From positions 2,294,001 through 2,358,000 of the forward strand of contig NZ_CP133264.1 in the NCBI RefSeq assembly GCF_030915445.1: 64,000 nt of DNA, given 5' to 3'. A program made the position numbers and the translations under genes. Shown one piece after another: positions 1-9,276 of the stretch (positions are counted from its first letter, which is position 1; every line of letters starts with the position of its first letter). The notes under the pieces were generated by a model. That model saw only the letters and a list, made by a program, of their open reading frames with translations, made no database searches and was not told where the DNA came from. The DNA is from Clostridium sp. OS1-26. Lineage in GTDB: Bacteria; Bacillota; Clostridia; Clostridiales; Clostridiaceae.

Positions 1-1
1 T

Positions 2-283
2 ACACTAGCACTTATGATGTTTGATAAAATCTACAATTGGTTAGAAGCTCTTGGATCAGTAATTACTATAAATACAACTACAATGATTAGTGTTTCATAT
101 CTTAAAGCTTTAATAGACGGATACACAAGTGAGTATTTTATAGAACTTATAAAATTAATAGACGAAGAAAACATAGACGTAATAGAAAAAATAATAAAAA
201 GGATTCAATCCTTTGGGCATACTTCAGGAAATGATACTTTGTTTGGATTTTTTTTAGGATTAAAATCTTTGACAAAAGAATAG
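2..283 (+). CDS. DUF2877 / AllH-like protein, C-terminal part (truncated by window edge)
   Basis: The frame is open from the first bases of the window, so this is the C-terminal 93 residues or so of a longer gene. The ending GHTSGNDTLFGFFLGLK matches the GHTSG-x-D-x-L-x-G signature of the DUF2877 family. In E. coli the family member YlbF/AllH is a subunit of oxamate carbamoyltransferase, which acts with FdrA/AllF and YlbE/AllG and feeds carbamoyl phosphate to a carbamate kinase. A carbamate kinase gene lies 1.3 kb downstream on the same strand, which supports the assignment by context. The other expected subunits would lie to the left, outside the window. The family call is fairly sure; the substrate is inferred. 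Confidence 0.7.
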   Translation, partial: TLALMMFDKIYNWLEALGSVITINTTTMISVSYLKALIDGYTSEYFIELIKLIDEENIDVIEKIIKRIQSFGHTSGNDTLFGFFLGLKSLTKE

Positions 284-293
284 GGGTAATAGT

Positions 294-1572
294 ATGGAAA
301 ATACAAAAAACCTACCTTAAGTGTCAGATATAAAGCAATGCCTGTATCAGAGAGATATTGGTGGAGAGTTGTAACACTATGCTTTCTCGGATGGATTTTA
401 ATGTATGCCGACAGAACAATTTTAAATCCTGTAATGGGTAAAATAGGTAAGGAATTTGGCTTAACTAATGCACAATTAGGATTAGCAAGCAGTGTATTTT
501 TCTTAACATATGCTGTAGTACAAATACCTTTTGGTATGATAGGAGATAAAATTGGAAGAAAGTTAGTAATATCGCTAGGACTTATTGGATTTGGTATTAC
601 AACTTATTTTAGTGGTATAGCATCAGCATTTGGAGTATTCATGTTATTCAGAGCTTTAACAGGTATGGCCGAAGGTAGTTTCTATGGCCCATCATATGCT
701 ATAGCAACAGAGTCCATTCCAACTAAGAAATTGACACTTGGAACAGCAATCATCAATAGTGGTATGGCATTTGGTACCTCTGGTGGATTTTTAATATCTA
801 GTAAACTAGTTCTTCAAAACGGAGAGCACTGGAGCAAACCATTCTTATTAATGACAATACCAACAATCATAGTAGGCATTTTATTCTATGTTCTATTAAA
901 AGAAAAAGTAATAAGACCAGAAGACCAAGTACAAGGAAAAGCTGTACAAGCTAAGGAAACTGATGTAGTAAAAGAGAAGGTTACTCTTGGTTCAATCTTC
1001 TCTAATAAGAACTTAATGTGTACTTTTGTTTTATGTTTCTGTTCAATTTATGCAAACTTTGTAATTATTACTTGGTTACCTAACTTCCTTCAAGTAGAAA
1101 GAGGATTTTCAGGTACTAGTGTTGGATTTATTGCTTCCTTAGTTCCATGGGCATCAATCCCAGGTGCATTAATAGTTGCGACTCTATCAGATAAATATAA
1201 AATAACAAAGAAATTCGTATATTTCCTTGTGCCACTAGCATTGATTTCTACTTTTGGAATAGCATTTGTTACAAACAGAACATTATTAATAGTAATGCTA
1301 ATAGTTTACGGATTAACAGGAAAATTAGCATTAGACCCAATATTAGTAGCGTTCGTTACTAAAAATGCAAAAAAGGTGTGTTATCAACAACACTAAGTGT
1401 ATATAACTTCATAGGTATGTCAGGATCAATCCTTGCACCTTACATTACTGGTTCTATAGCAGATACAATGGGATCAATGAAGGTTGGTTTCTATCTAGCA
1501 TCAGTACTATTATTGATTGGTATGATAGCATTTAGTTTTGCAAATGAAAAAGAAGTACAAGTAATTAAATAA
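294..1572 (+). pseudogene. MFS transporter, anion:cation symporter type, frame broken twice
   Basis: This is a 12-helix major facilitator protein. DRTILNPVMGKIGKEF follows helix 1 and GDKIGRK sits in the helix 2-3 loop, the arrangement of the ACS branch (allantoate, tartrate and hexuronate carriers). The start is ATG 294 behind AGGGGTAAT. The frame breaks at the A6 run 305-310 and again at the A6 run 1369-1374. Adding one A at each place gives a continuous protein of about 426 residues: MENTKKPTLSVRYKAMPVSE at the start and AKKGVLSTTLSVYN at the second junction. As written, ATG 338 gives 352 residues and the last helices fall in another frame. It lies between the AllH-like gene and carbamate kinase, so it probably imports a ureido or oxamate-like anion (inference). 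Sequencing error is likelier than true decay. Confidence 0.8.
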
Positions 1573-1597
1573 CATCTAAGAAATGAGGATTTATAAA

Positions 1598-2539
1598 ATG
1601 GAAAATAAAAGAATTGTAGTCGCACTTGGAGGAAACGCAATTTTATCAGAGGATGCTTCAGAAAAAGCTCAGAAAATTGCCATTAGATCTACTTGTGAAA
1701 AACTTATGAAACTTATCACTAGCGGAAATCAGCTTATAATATCACATGGTAATGGACCACAGGTTGGGAATTTACTTTTACAACAACAGGTAGCAGACTC
1801 TATAAAAAATCCTGCTATGCCTCTTGATACTTGTGGTGCTATGACTCAAGGAAGCATAGGATACTGGATGCAAAATGAGATGGGTAAAATGCTCCATGAA
1901 AATGGTATAAATAGAACAGTAGTATCACTTGTAACTCAAGTATGTGTTGACGAAAAGGATGCTGCATTTTCAAATCCATCTAAGCCTATTGGTCCTTTTT
2001 TAACTAAGGAAGAAGCAGACCTTGCAAGTGAAAAGGATTCTTGCATATATAAAGAAGATTCAGGACGCGGATATAGAAAGGTAGTTCCATCTCCTAAACC
2101 TGTAGGAATTGTTGAATGCGACGCTGTTGTAAAACTAATTGAAAATGATATCATCACAATTTCATGCGGTGGCGGCGGAATTCCCGTTATATTAACTGAA
2201 AATGGATATAAGGGCGTTGAGGCTGTGATAGATAAGGACCTTGCATCTGAAAAACTTGCAGAGCTGGTTGAGGCAGATGAATTAATAATTCTCACAGGTG
2301 TAGATAATGTATATATTAACTTCAACAAGCCAAACCAAGAAAAACTTACAAAGGTAACTGTAAATGAACTTAAAAAGTATATTGCTGAGGGACAATTTGC
2401 AAAGGGAAGTATGCTTCCAAAAATAGAAGCGGCTATTGCATTTGTTGAAGCATCAAAGTCAGGCGTTGCAATAATTACATCCCTTGAAAAATTAGGCGAA
2501 ATTAATGAGGGTGCTGGAACTGTTATATCTAAAAATTAG
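1598..2539 (+). CDS. arcC: Carbamate kinase
   Basis: This cytoplasmic enzyme of the amino acid kinase fold transfers phosphate from carbamoyl phosphate to ADP, giving ATP, CO2 and ammonia in the catabolic direction. [10 protein letters not shown] at the N-terminus is the phosphate-binding start of the family, and [13 protein letters not shown] and the CGGGGIPV segment are further signatures. The 313-residue length is normal. ATG 1598 is preferred over ATG 1583 because GAGGA lies eight bases before it and the family starts at this point. No arginine deiminase or ornithine carbamoyltransferase gene is nearby, and the upstream gene is AllH-like. The carbamoyl phosphate therefore probably comes from a ureide or oxamate route rather than from arginine (inference). 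Confidence 0.92.
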   Translation: MENKRIVVALGGNAILSEDASEKAQKIAIRSTCEKLMKLITSGNQLIISHGNGPQVGNLLLQQQVADSIKNPAMPLDTCGAMTQGSIGYWMQNEMGKMLHENGINRTVVSLVTQVCVDEKDAAFSNPSKPIGPFLTKEEADLASEKDSCIYKEDSGRGYRKVVPSPKPVGIVECDAVVKLIENDIITISCGGGGIPVILTENGYKGVEAVIDKDLASEKLAELVEADELIILTGVDNVYINFNKPNQEKLTKVTVNELKKYIAEGQFAKGSMLPKIEAAIAFVEASKSGVAIITSLEKLGEINEGAGTVISKN

Positions 2540-2571
2540 TAACTTTATATTAAATTATAAGGAGGAAAATT

Positions 2572-3936
2572 ATGATTAAGAAAAAAAATATATGGACAAG
2601 TCTTTTAGTATTTACATTTACATTTTTATTATGCAGTGCACAAGTATTTGCAGCAGATGAAACAATGGCTGTTAAAGCACCACAAGGGTTTAAGGCAGTA
2701 ATAGCTATAATTCCTCTAATTGTTATATTAGTCCTTTTATTTAAAAGAGTTAATATGTTAGTTGCAGGCTTTATTGGTGGAGTAATGGCGATGATAATAG
2801 GAGGAATTACATTAGCACAAGCTAATGATTTCTTTCTAAAGGCTATACCATCTATGCTTTCAAATACTGCACCAATTGTAAACTCAGCTATAGCTATGGC
2901 GGTTTTTCAATCTGGTGGATATACTGCAGCACTTACTCTTGTAAAACGTGGAATTAAAGGAAGAGTAGAATACTTAGCAGCATTTATAGTGATACTACAG
3001 GCAGCAGCAACTTATATGTCTGGTATAGGTGGAGGAAGTGCAATGGTTATAGCACCACTTGCATTTGCAGCAGTAGGAGCAATTCCAGAACTTATAGCTG
3101 CAATGTCTATAGCAGCAGCGGTATCATTTACAACTTCCCCAGCATCTCTTGAGTCTAGTATAGTTTCAAAGCTTGGAAATATACAAGTGGCACAATATGT
3201 AGATACAATGAGAGTTTACTGGTTAGTATTTGTAGCAATAGCAATAGTTATAGGCTTCTACGGAGCTAAAAAGAGAAAAGTTTTATTCCAAGGTGAAGAG
3301 AGTGAAGAATATAAAAATAAAACAAATGGGCAATTATTTAAAAATACAATACCAGCAATAGTTTTATTATTTTCAGTAATTTTTGGACCACTTGTAAATA
3401 AGGCATTAGGTTTCCCACTACTTTCACCATTGACATATACTATAATCACTCTTGTATTAATATTTGTATGCACTGAATTTAGTTTAAATAAATCTGTTGA
3501 TGCCATGATTGATGGTTCCACATATATACTTGTAAGATTATTTCAAGTTGGTATATTCTTAACTTTTATCAATATGATAGGAAAAACTGGAGCTTTTGCC
3601 GCTATAGTTAGTGTAACAAAAGCAGCACCTGCAGCTTTTGTTGTTCCAGCTGCAGTATTTGCTGGATTCTTAGTTGGAGTACCAGCAGGAGCATACGTAG
3701 CATCTATATTAGCATTAGTTCTTCCTGTAATAGCATCACTAGGTTTCTCACCAGTTGCACTAGGATTTGTAGCTATGGGTGTTGGTTTAGGAAGTCAGTT
3801 AAGTTTCGTAAATATTACAATGCAAGCTCTTTCATCAGGATTCCAACTTCCTATTATTGACGTAGTTAAAGGTAATGGAAAATGGGTTGGAGGATCTGTA
3901 CTATTACTACTAATAATATCATTTTTAGTTCATTAA
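2572..3936 (+). CDS. Polytopic membrane permease, ion-transporter-like, substrate unknown
   Basis: This is a 454-residue hydrophobic protein with about 11-12 predicted membrane helices. The N-terminus (positive MIKKK, a hydrophobic stretch, then CSAQVFAADE) resembles a cleavable signal peptide, and a second membrane helix starts near residue 40. A small-residue motif, MSGIGGGSAMVIAPLAF, and TTSPASLESSIVSKLG resemble the discontinuous-helix signatures of ion-transporter-superfamily carriers. I do not recognise the exact family. RBS AAGGAGG precedes ATG 2572. It lies between carbamate kinase and a cytosine-deaminase-like hydrolase with short gaps, so it is probably part of the same operon and may import the compound that operon degrades (inference). 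Confidence 0.65.
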   Translation: MIKKKNIWTSLLVFTFTFLLCSAQVFAADETMAVKAPQGFKAVIAIIPLIVILVLLFKRVNMLVAGFIGGVMAMIIGGITLAQANDFFLKAIPSMLSNTAPIVNSAIAMAVFQSGGYTAALTLVKRGIKGRVEYLAAFIVILQAAATYMSGIGGGSAMVIAPLAFAAVGAIPELIAAMSIAAAVSFTTSPASLESSIVSKLGNIQVAQYVDTMRVYWLVFVAIAIVIGFYGAKKRKVLFQGEESEEYKNKTNGQLFKNTIPAIVLLFSVIFGPLVNKALGFPLLSPLTYTIITLVLIFVCTEFSLNKSVDAMIDGSTYILVRLFQVGIFLTFINMIGKTGAFAAIVSVTKAAPAAFVVPAAVFAGFLVGVPAGAYVASILALVLPVIASLGFSPVALGFVAMGVGLGSQLSFVNITMQALSSGFQLPIIDVVKGNGKWVGGSVLLLLIISFLVH

Positions 3937-3969
3937 AATGTAAATTAAAAATAGAAAGGGGTATGTTAA

Positions 3970-5193
3970 ATGGACATTATTTTAAGAAAAGTTAGAATTA
4001 AAGATGGAGAAGACTTAAAGGATGTTGCTATAAAGGATGGAAAAATAACTGCTATTGAAAACAGTATTGAGGGAAGCGCTGCAAGAGAAATAGATGCAGA
4101 AGGCAGAGTTTTAATTCCTGGACTTATAGAAAGTCACATTCACTTAGATAAGGCATTAATTGCAGATAGACTTCCAAATAAATCTGGTACCTTGGCAGAA
4201 GCTATTGAGGTTACTGGAAAGCTTAAACCAACCTTTACAAAGGAAGATGTTGAGGAAAGAGCAAGAAAAGCCCTTATGATGCTTGTAAAAAATGGTACTA
4301 CTCATATTAGAACTCATTCAGAATTTGATCCATCACAAGGATTTACTGGATTTGAAACAGTTATGAAACTTAAAGAAGAATTTAAGAATTTAATAGATAT
4401 GCAGGTAGTCGCTTTTCCTCAAGAAGGAATACTCAAGGCACCAGGTACAGAAGAAATGATGTACAAGGCAATGGACATGGGTGCAGATGTTGTAGGAGGA
4501 ATTCCATATAACGATTCACCAGCAAAAGAACACATAGATTTAGTTTTTGAAATAGCTAAAAAGTACGATAAGCCTATAGATTTTCACCAGGATTTTAAGG
4601 ATGATGCAGATGGAATTACCATACAGTATGTCTGCGAAAAGACTATAAAGGAAGGCTTTGAAGGAAGAGTATCAGTAGGACACCTTACAAGCTTAGGCGC
4701 ATTGCCAAAGGAAAAACTAAATCCAATCATTGAGCTTATGGCTAAAGCTAAAATAAGCGTTATGAGTTTGCCAGCTACAGATTTACATCTTGGTGGAAGA
4801 AAAGACGAATATAATGTAAGACGTGCAGTTACTCCAGTAAGAGCTTTACGTGATGGCGGAGTTAATATGTGTTTAGCAACCAACAATATTAGAAATGCCT
4901 TTACTCCTTATGGAAATGGTGATTTATTACAGATAGCAATGCTTGCAATACCAGTATCACACTTAGGAGGGGCAGATGATTTGCCAACTGTTTTACCAAT
5001 GATAACAACCAATCCTGCAAAAGCTTTAGGATTAAAGGATTATGGTATTGAAGTAGGCAAAAAAGCAGACTTAGTTCTATTGGATACAAAGATAGTTAAC
5101 AACGCTATAATTGATATTCCAGACAGATTATATGTAATTAAAAATGGCAAGATAACTGTAGAAACAGAAAAGAAGATAAAATTAAATTTTTAA
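3970..5193 (+). CDS. Amidohydrolase, cytosine deaminase-like (CodA family)
   Basis: This is a 407-residue metal-dependent hydrolase of the amidohydrolase superfamily. The first metal pair is H56 and H58 in SHIHLDK. H206 in FHQDF and H238 in VGHLTSLG fill the next ligand positions. In cytosine deaminases the last ligand is an aspartate in a (S/N/H)-D-(N/D) motif before an aromatic/P-G segment. Here that position reads ATNNIRNAFTPYGNG, so asparagine (N305) stands where aspartate is expected. The protein may use another ligand or a different substrate. RBS AAAGGGG precedes ATG 3970. It is probably the last gene of the carbamate kinase operon, followed by a terminator at 5292. Likely substrates are pyrimidines, hydantoins or similar cyclic amides; the exact one is unknown. 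Confidence 0.8.
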   Translation: MDIILRKVRIKDGEDLKDVAIKDGKITAIENSIEGSAAREIDAEGRVLIPGLIESHIHLDKALIADRLPNKSGTLAEAIEVTGKLKPTFTKEDVEERARKALMMLVKNGTTHIRTHSEFDPSQGFTGFETVMKLKEEFKNLIDMQVVAFPQEGILKAPGTEEMMYKAMDMGADVVGGIPYNDSPAKEHIDLVFEIAKKYDKPIDFHQDFKDDADGITIQYVCEKTIKEGFEGRVSVGHLTSLGALPKEKLNPIIELMAKAKISVMSLPATDLHLGGRKDEYNVRRAVTPVRALRDGGVNMCLATNNIRNAFTPYGNGDLLQIAMLAIPVSHLGGADDLPTVLPMITTNPAKALGLKDYGIEVGKKADLVLLDTKIVNNAIIDIPDRLYVIKNGKITVETEKKIKLNF

Positions 5194-5627
5194 TAAATGA
5201 AATATATTTTTAATAAAGTTATGTAGCCCCAAAAAATAGTTCTGACAATGAAAAAAAGTTCTGACAAAAAACGGGATAGATATAAGAAAATAATCCACAT
5301 TTATGGAATAAATTGAGCCAGAGATGTGGATTTTTTAATGAGATTTATTCATTACCTTTTTCCATTCAAGCCATAAAAGATTGATAGAAGGATTGTAAAA
5401 TAGATTGGCTTAAAGCTTGACGACAAACTGCTGGAAAGATTGAGACTTAGGATTATTAAAGCAGTCTTGAACTACTGCTAGAATTATACTATAATCAGGC
5501 TAAATAAATTTTAGCTGCTCAAAAGCATTATTAGGAAGGAATATTGTAACTAGTTAGGGGAAAAAGGCGAACAGATACTACAAGTAGGATTTTTTGCTCG
5601 TTTGAAAGATATGGAGGTAGAATATTA
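5194..5627 (+). other. 434-base gap with a terminator and gene debris
   Basis: No intact gene is visible. The sequence AGTTCTGACA occurs twice, at 5238-5247 and 5257-5266. A short open stretch near 5413-5481 (ending KAVLNYC then stop) has no start or recognisable homology and may be debris of a lost gene or element. A hairpin terminator lies at 5292-5337. Confidence 0.4.
5292..5337 (+). terminator. Rho-independent terminator after the first amidohydrolase
   Basis: AATCCACAT (5292-5300) pairs with ATGTGGATT (5324-5332) across a 23-base loop and is followed by a T-run. It probably ends the carbamate kinase/amidohydrolase transcript. Confidence 0.6.
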
Positions 5628-6839
5628 ATGAGTTGGATTAAGAATGTATTATTAGAAATAGGCAGAGAAGAAATTGCAAAAAACACCATTATAACAAAAA
5701 CAAAGAAAGTGTGTTTGTTTGTTCAAGATGGGATTATAAAAGAAATTGCAGATGATGTTCCAGCTTCTGAAGAAGATGTTGTAGATGCGAAAGGATATTT
5801 AGCTTTACCTTCTTTGATAGATAATCATATTCATTTGGATAAAGGTCATTACGGCGGAAAATGGCATGCAGTTGTTCCTATGAATAGTGTAGCGGAAAGA
5901 ATTGTGGAAGAACATGGATTTCTACATGACTTTTTAGCAGATACGCCAAAAAAGGCACAGGCATTAATTGATTTAATTTCAGCCAACGGGGCAACTTTTT
6001 TACGTGTGCAAACCAATGTGGACCCTGTTATTGGATTAGATAATGTAGCTGTTATCAAGGAAGTTCTCGAAAAAAATAAACATAAAATAGACTACGAAAT
6101 CGCAGTTTTTCCACAGCATGGTACAGTGCTTACTGAAGAACAAGGTTTATTAAGCAAGGCATTAGAGGATGATGCTGTTACTGTTTTGGGAGGTTTAGAT
6201 CCAGCTACTATTGACGGTGATATTGAAAAATCTTTAAAAATCACCTTTGATTTAGCAGTTAAATATAAGAAAGAGATTGATATACATTTACATGACGGAG
6301 GAAGCTTAGGAATTTATGAAATAAACCGCATAATTGATTATACCCTAGCTTCAAAGTTACAGGGCAAAGTTCAAATAAGTCATGCATTGGCACTAGGAGA
6401 TATTTCGGGTGTGGAATTAGAAAATATTGCAAAACGCTTAAAAGAGGCGGACATAGCCATTAATACAACAGTTCCAATTGATATAAAAGCGTTATCTATT
6501 CCAGTACTAAGAGATCATGGTATAAGAGTAAATGTTATTAATGACAATATCAATGATCACTGGAGTCCATTTGGTACAGGAGATTTAATTGAACGTGCTA
6601 GTCGTGCTGCAGAAGTGTTTTCTATGGTTGATGAAGTTTCATTATCAAATGCTTTAGGTCTTGTAACAAAAGGTGTCACTCCTCTTGATTGTGAAGGTAA
6701 TCAAGTATGGCCAAAGGTTGGTGACAAAGCAAATATTTTATTTGTAAAGGCAGAATCCTCTGCTCACTTAATAGGAAGGGTTTGCAGGGAAAGAGTGGTT
6801 TTATTTAAAGGCACCTTTGTTTCTGGAGAATTTAAATAA
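5628..6839 (+). CDS. Amidohydrolase, cytosine deaminase-like (CodA family), second copy
   Basis: This is a 403-residue amidohydrolase of the same family as the gene at 3970, with all metal ligands in place. They are H67 and H69 (NHIHLDK), H220 and H222 (DIHLHDGG), H252 (SHALALG) and D306 (VINDNINDHWSPFG). It therefore looks like an active deaminase or cyclic-amide hydrolase, unlike its neighbour, which has asparagine at the last position. RBS TGGAGGT lies eight bases before ATG 5628. It has its own terminator at 6867 and stands 434 bases from the previous gene, so it is probably a separate transcript. The two hydrolases differ greatly in sequence and are not a recent duplication. The substrate is unknown; pyrimidines or hydantoins fit the neighbourhood. 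Confidence 0.82.
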   Translation: MSWIKNVLLEIGREEIAKNTIITKTKKVCLFVQDGIIKEIADDVPASEEDVVDAKGYLALPSLIDNHIHLDKGHYGGKWHAVVPMNSVAERIVEEHGFLHDFLADTPKKAQALIDLISANGATFLRVQTNVDPVIGLDNVAVIKEVLEKNKHKIDYEIAVFPQHGTVLTEEQGLLSKALEDDAVTVLGGLDPATIDGDIEKSLKITFDLAVKYKKEIDIHLHDGGSLGIYEINRIIDYTLASKLQGKVQISHALALGDISGVELENIAKRLKEADIAINTTVPIDIKALSIPVLRDHGIRVNVINDNINDHWSPFGTGDLIERASRAAEVFSMVDEVSLSNALGLVTKGVTPLDCEGNQVWPKVGDKANILFVKAESSAHLIGRVCRERVVLFKGTFVSGEFK

Positions 6840-6866
6840 TAACAACAAAAAAGAAATATAAACTGA

Positions 6867-6906
6867 AAAGGCTGTGGAAGCTATTATTCCACAGCCTTTG
6901 CTTCTT
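6867..6906 (+). terminator. Rho-independent terminator
   Basis: A 13-bp perfect stem, AAAGGCTGTGGAA (6867-6879) with TTCCACAGCCTTT (6887-6899), is followed by a pyrimidine-rich tail. It ends the second amidohydrolase transcript. Confidence 0.9.
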
Positions 6907-7011
6907 CTTTTTACAAAAAGTGCCATAAAATTAGGTGAACTTATTCAGGAATTTAATTTGAGATAAAATGTATTAAATAATAAAAAATTTGGGAAAATAA
7001 GCAGTAAAAAA

Positions 7012-7050
7012 CTCTATATTTAGCTCAATTAGCTAAATATAGAGCTTTTT
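7012..7050 (+). terminator. Strong bidirectional hairpin terminator
   Basis: CTCTATATTTAGCT (7012-7025) pairs perfectly with AGCTAAATATAGAG (7031-7044) over a 5-base loop. An A-run precedes it and CTTTTTTAT follows. It insulates the crt promoter region from upstream transcription. The rest of the gap 6840-7361 holds only the terminator at 6867 and the crt promoter. Confidence 0.85.
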
Positions 7051-7319
7051 TATACTCTTTTATTCTAAACATTATTAGGAATAAGTAATGGTTAATGAAT
7101 TCTACTCTGTGGATAACAGAAAATTTCCTTCTGAATATAAGATGTAAAACTTATTGACATGTATAGTTTATAGACAACTCGCAGATATTTAATTATTGCG
7201 GGAAATGCTAGTATTAATAAAAAATGTGTATAAATAATATACATAAAGTCAAATAAATTAGCTTATAAGAAATACAGTAAGATCATGTATTTTAAAGGGA
7301 TTAACACAGATAAATAATA

Positions 7320-7335
7320 TGGCATGGTTTTTGCT
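7320..7335 (+). promoter_or_regulatory. Sigma-54 (-24/-12) promoter of crt
   Basis: TGGCATGGTTTTTGCT matches the sigma-54 consensus TGGCACG-N4-TTGCW except for one C to T change. GG (7321-7322) and GC (7333-7334) are ten bases apart, as required. It lies 27 bases before the TTG start of crt. Transcription would need an enhancer-binding activator; two are encoded within 14 kb downstream. Confidence 0.88.
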
Positions 7336-7361
7336 AAATACATTAATGAGGGGGGATTACT

Positions 7362-8141
7362 TTGAAATATGAAAACGTTGTTCTAGATAAACAAAATCAT
7401 ATTGCTACATTAAGTTTTAACAGGCCATCGGTATTGAATGCATTAAATAGTGATGTTTTAAAAGAATTTAATCAAGTATTAGATGAAATAAAAAATGATG
7501 AAGAAATCTATGTTCTAATAATAACTGGATACGGTAAAGCTTTTATTGCTGGGGCGGATATATCAGAAATGAAGGATAAAACTCCGGAGCAGGCTAGAAA
7601 ATTTGCGGAATTAGGGTTAGGAGTATTTAGAAAAATGGAACTTATGGAAAAGCCAATTATAGCAGCTATAAATGGTTTTGCATTAGGTGGTGGATGTGAA
7701 TTAGCTATGAGCTGTGATATAAGAATAGCTTCACAGAAAGCAAAGTTTGGACAACCAGAAGTTGGATTAGGAATCATCCCAGGTTTTGCAGGAACTCAAA
7801 GACTATCACGTTTAGTTGGAGTGGCTAAGGCAAAGGAACTAATTTTCACTGGCGATATAATTGATGCAGTTGAAGCAGAAAAATTAGGATTAGTAAATAA
7901 AATTGTACCTCATGATGAATTAATGGTTGAAGCTTTAACTTTAGCTGAAAAGATTGTTTCTAAAGCACAGGCAGCAGTAAGATATTCAAAGACTGCTATA
8001 AATAGAGGTGCGGAAAGTGATATAGAAACAGGAATGCTAATAGAAAAAGATTTATTTGGGTTATGTTTCTCAACTAAGGATCAAAAAGAGGGTATGGAAG
8101 CATTTTTAGAAAAAAGAAAAGCAAATTTTATAAATAAGTAA
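7362..8141 (+). CDS. crt: 3-hydroxybutyryl-CoA dehydratase (crotonase)
   Basis: This enzyme interconverts 3-hydroxybutyryl-CoA and crotonyl-CoA in the butyrate pathway. At 259 residues it has the normal length for short-chain crotonases. Visible signatures are AGADISEM (oxyanion-hole segment) and GFALGGGCELAMSCDIR, which carries the first catalytic glutamate. GQPEVGLGIIPGFAGTQRL carries the second. The start codon is TTG 7362 behind GAGGGGGG. It is the first gene after a sigma-54 promoter and is followed by hbd and thl. A copy of a dispersed intergenic repeat lies directly after its stop. In classical clostridia crt is followed by bcd-etfBA-hbd in one operon; here the order is crt-hbd-thl, then maoC, then bcd-etfBA. 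Confidence 0.95.
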   Translation: MKYENVVLDKQNHIATLSFNRPSVLNALNSDVLKEFNQVLDEIKNDEEIYVLIITGYGKAFIAGADISEMKDKTPEQARKFAELGLGVFRKMELMEKPIIAAINGFALGGGCELAMSCDIRIASQKAKFGQPEVGLGIIPGFAGTQRLSRLVGVAKAKELIFTGDIIDAVEAEKLGLVNKIVPHDELMVEALTLAEKIVSKAQAAVRYSKTAINRGAESDIETGMLIEKDLFGLCFSTKDQKEGMEAFLEKRKANFINK

Positions 8142-8143
8142 AC

Positions 8144-8284
8144 TTAAGCAGGTATCCAAAATCTTAAGCAGACATCCAAAATCTATGATTTTGTGATGAT
8201 TGCTTATGTAGAGTGCTGATTTGAAGTGAATCGCTTACTCAGCGAGTACTCATCCGACAGTAGGAGGAGGAGTTTCATATAAAA
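8144..8284 (+). repeat. Dispersed intergenic hairpin element, copy A (longest)
   Basis: It begins with two near-identical units, AAGCAGGTATCCAAAATCT and AAGCAGACATCCAAAATCT. A hairpin AAAATC-tat-GATTTT follows, then TCGCTTACTCAGCGAGTACT with stem TACTC/GAGTA (8236-8240 with 8244-8248). The tail is a purine-rich GGAGGAGGAGTTTCATAT. Related copies lie at 9181, 23627 and 63870, all on the same strand just before a gene. Confidence 0.75.
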
Positions 8285-8312
8285 ATATGGTGTGTTTTTA
8301 GGAGGAATTGGA

Positions 8313-9158
8313 ATGAAAATATTCGTTTTAGGAGCAGGAACAATGGGCTCAGGAATTGTGCAGGCTTTTGCACAATCCGGATATGAAGTAGTAATGAGAG
8401 ATATTGAAGAAAGTTTTGTTCAAAGAGGATTTGGCATAATTTCTAAAAATCTTGAAAAAAGCGTTCAAAAAGGAAAAATTACTGAAGAAGAAAAGAAAGA
8501 TATAGTTAGCAGAATAACGCCTACAACAGACATGAGTTTAGCTAAAGATGCAGATTTGGTTGTGGAAGCAGCAGTTGAAAATATGTCAATTAAGAAAAAG
8601 ATATTTGCAGAGTTAGATGGATTATGTAAGCCAGAAGCTATACTTGCTACAAATACATCATCATTATCTATAACTGACGTAGCAAGCGCAACTAAGAGAC
8701 CAGATAAGGTTATAGGTATGCATTTCTTTAATCCTGTTCCAGTTATGAAACTAGTAGAAGTTATAAAAGGAATTGCAACTTCAGAAGAAACTAAAAATAT
8801 TGTGGTTGAGATCTCTAAGAAACTTGGAAAAGATCCAGTAGAAGTTGAAGAGGCGCCAGGATTTGTTGTTAACAGAATACTTATACCTATGATAAATGAA
8901 GCGGTAGGGATTTTAGCAGATAATGTTGCAAGCGCTGAAGATATTGATTTAGCTATGAAGCTAGGGGCTAACCATCCAATGGGACCATTAGCATTGGCTG
9001 ATTTAATAGGAATTGATGTATGCTTGGCTATTATGGAAGTACTACATACAGAATTTGGAGATTCAAAATATAGACCACATCCATTACTAAGGAAGATGTC
9101 AAGAGCTGGATATTTAGGAAAAAAGTCAGGAAAAGGATTCTTCGATTATAACAAATAA
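8313..9158 (+). CDS. hbd: 3-hydroxybutyryl-CoA dehydrogenase
   Basis: This enzyme interconverts acetoacetyl-CoA and (S)-3-hydroxybutyryl-CoA with NAD(P)H. It is 281 residues long. The Rossmann start is [24 protein letters not shown] and the [13 protein letters not shown] segment (containing the catalytic histidine) follow, and the C-terminal domain contains GFVVNRIL and [17 protein letters not shown] 8313 is chosen over the in-frame GTG 8292 because TAGGAGGAATTGG directly precedes it and the family starts MKIFVLGAG. The 154-base gap after crt is filled mainly by repeat copy A. Transcription probably continues from the sigma-54 promoter before crt, since no terminator with a T-run is seen in the gap. 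Confidence 0.95.
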   Translation: MKIFVLGAGTMGSGIVQAFAQSGYEVVMRDIEESFVQRGFGIISKNLEKSVQKGKITEEEKKDIVSRITPTTDMSLAKDADLVVEAAVENMSIKKKIFAELDGLCKPEAILATNTSSLSITDVASATKRPDKVIGMHFFNPVPVMKLVEVIKGIATSEETKNIVVEISKKLGKDPVEVEEAPGFVVNRILIPMINEAVGILADNVASAEDIDLAMKLGANHPMGPLALADLIGIDVCLAIMEVLHTEFGDSKYRPHPLLRKMSRAGYLGKKSGKGFFDYNK

Positions 9159-9180
9159 ATAATAAAGTTTTATAAGAACA

Positions 9181-9258
9181 TAAGCAGACATCCAAAATCT
9201 GTAATTTTGAGATGGTCGCTTACTCATTCGGCGAAGGAGAAGGAGTTTCATATAAAAA
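9181..9258 (+). repeat. Dispersed intergenic hairpin element, copy B (short)
   Basis: It has one TAAGCAGACATCCAAAATCT unit, an AAAAT/ATTTT hairpin, TCGCTTACTCATTCGGCGAA and the tail GGAGAAGGAGTTTCATATAA. It lacks the GAGTA half of the central hairpin found in copies A, C and D, so it looks like an internally deleted copy. The end lies 18 bases before the start of thl. Confidence 0.75.
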
Positions 9259-9276
9259 TTAATTGGAGGGTAAAAT

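Noticed and set aside
1378..1572. A separate 64-residue gene after the MFS carrier
   Set aside because: Its sequence is the continuation of the carrier's last helices in the next frame, joined by one missing A at 1369-1374.
5238..5266. Insertion-sequence end suggested by the doubled AGTTCTGACA
   Set aside because: No transposase, no inverted terminal repeats and no target duplication are visible; kept only as debris.
7153..7185. Sigma-A promoter from TTGACA near 7154 upstream of crt
   Set aside because: No acceptable -10 box lies 16-18 bases downstream; the sigma-54 promoter at 7320 fits far better.
8144..9258. CRISPR array
   Set aside because: The repeats are few, imperfect, separated by genes and have no regular spacers; no cas genes are present.
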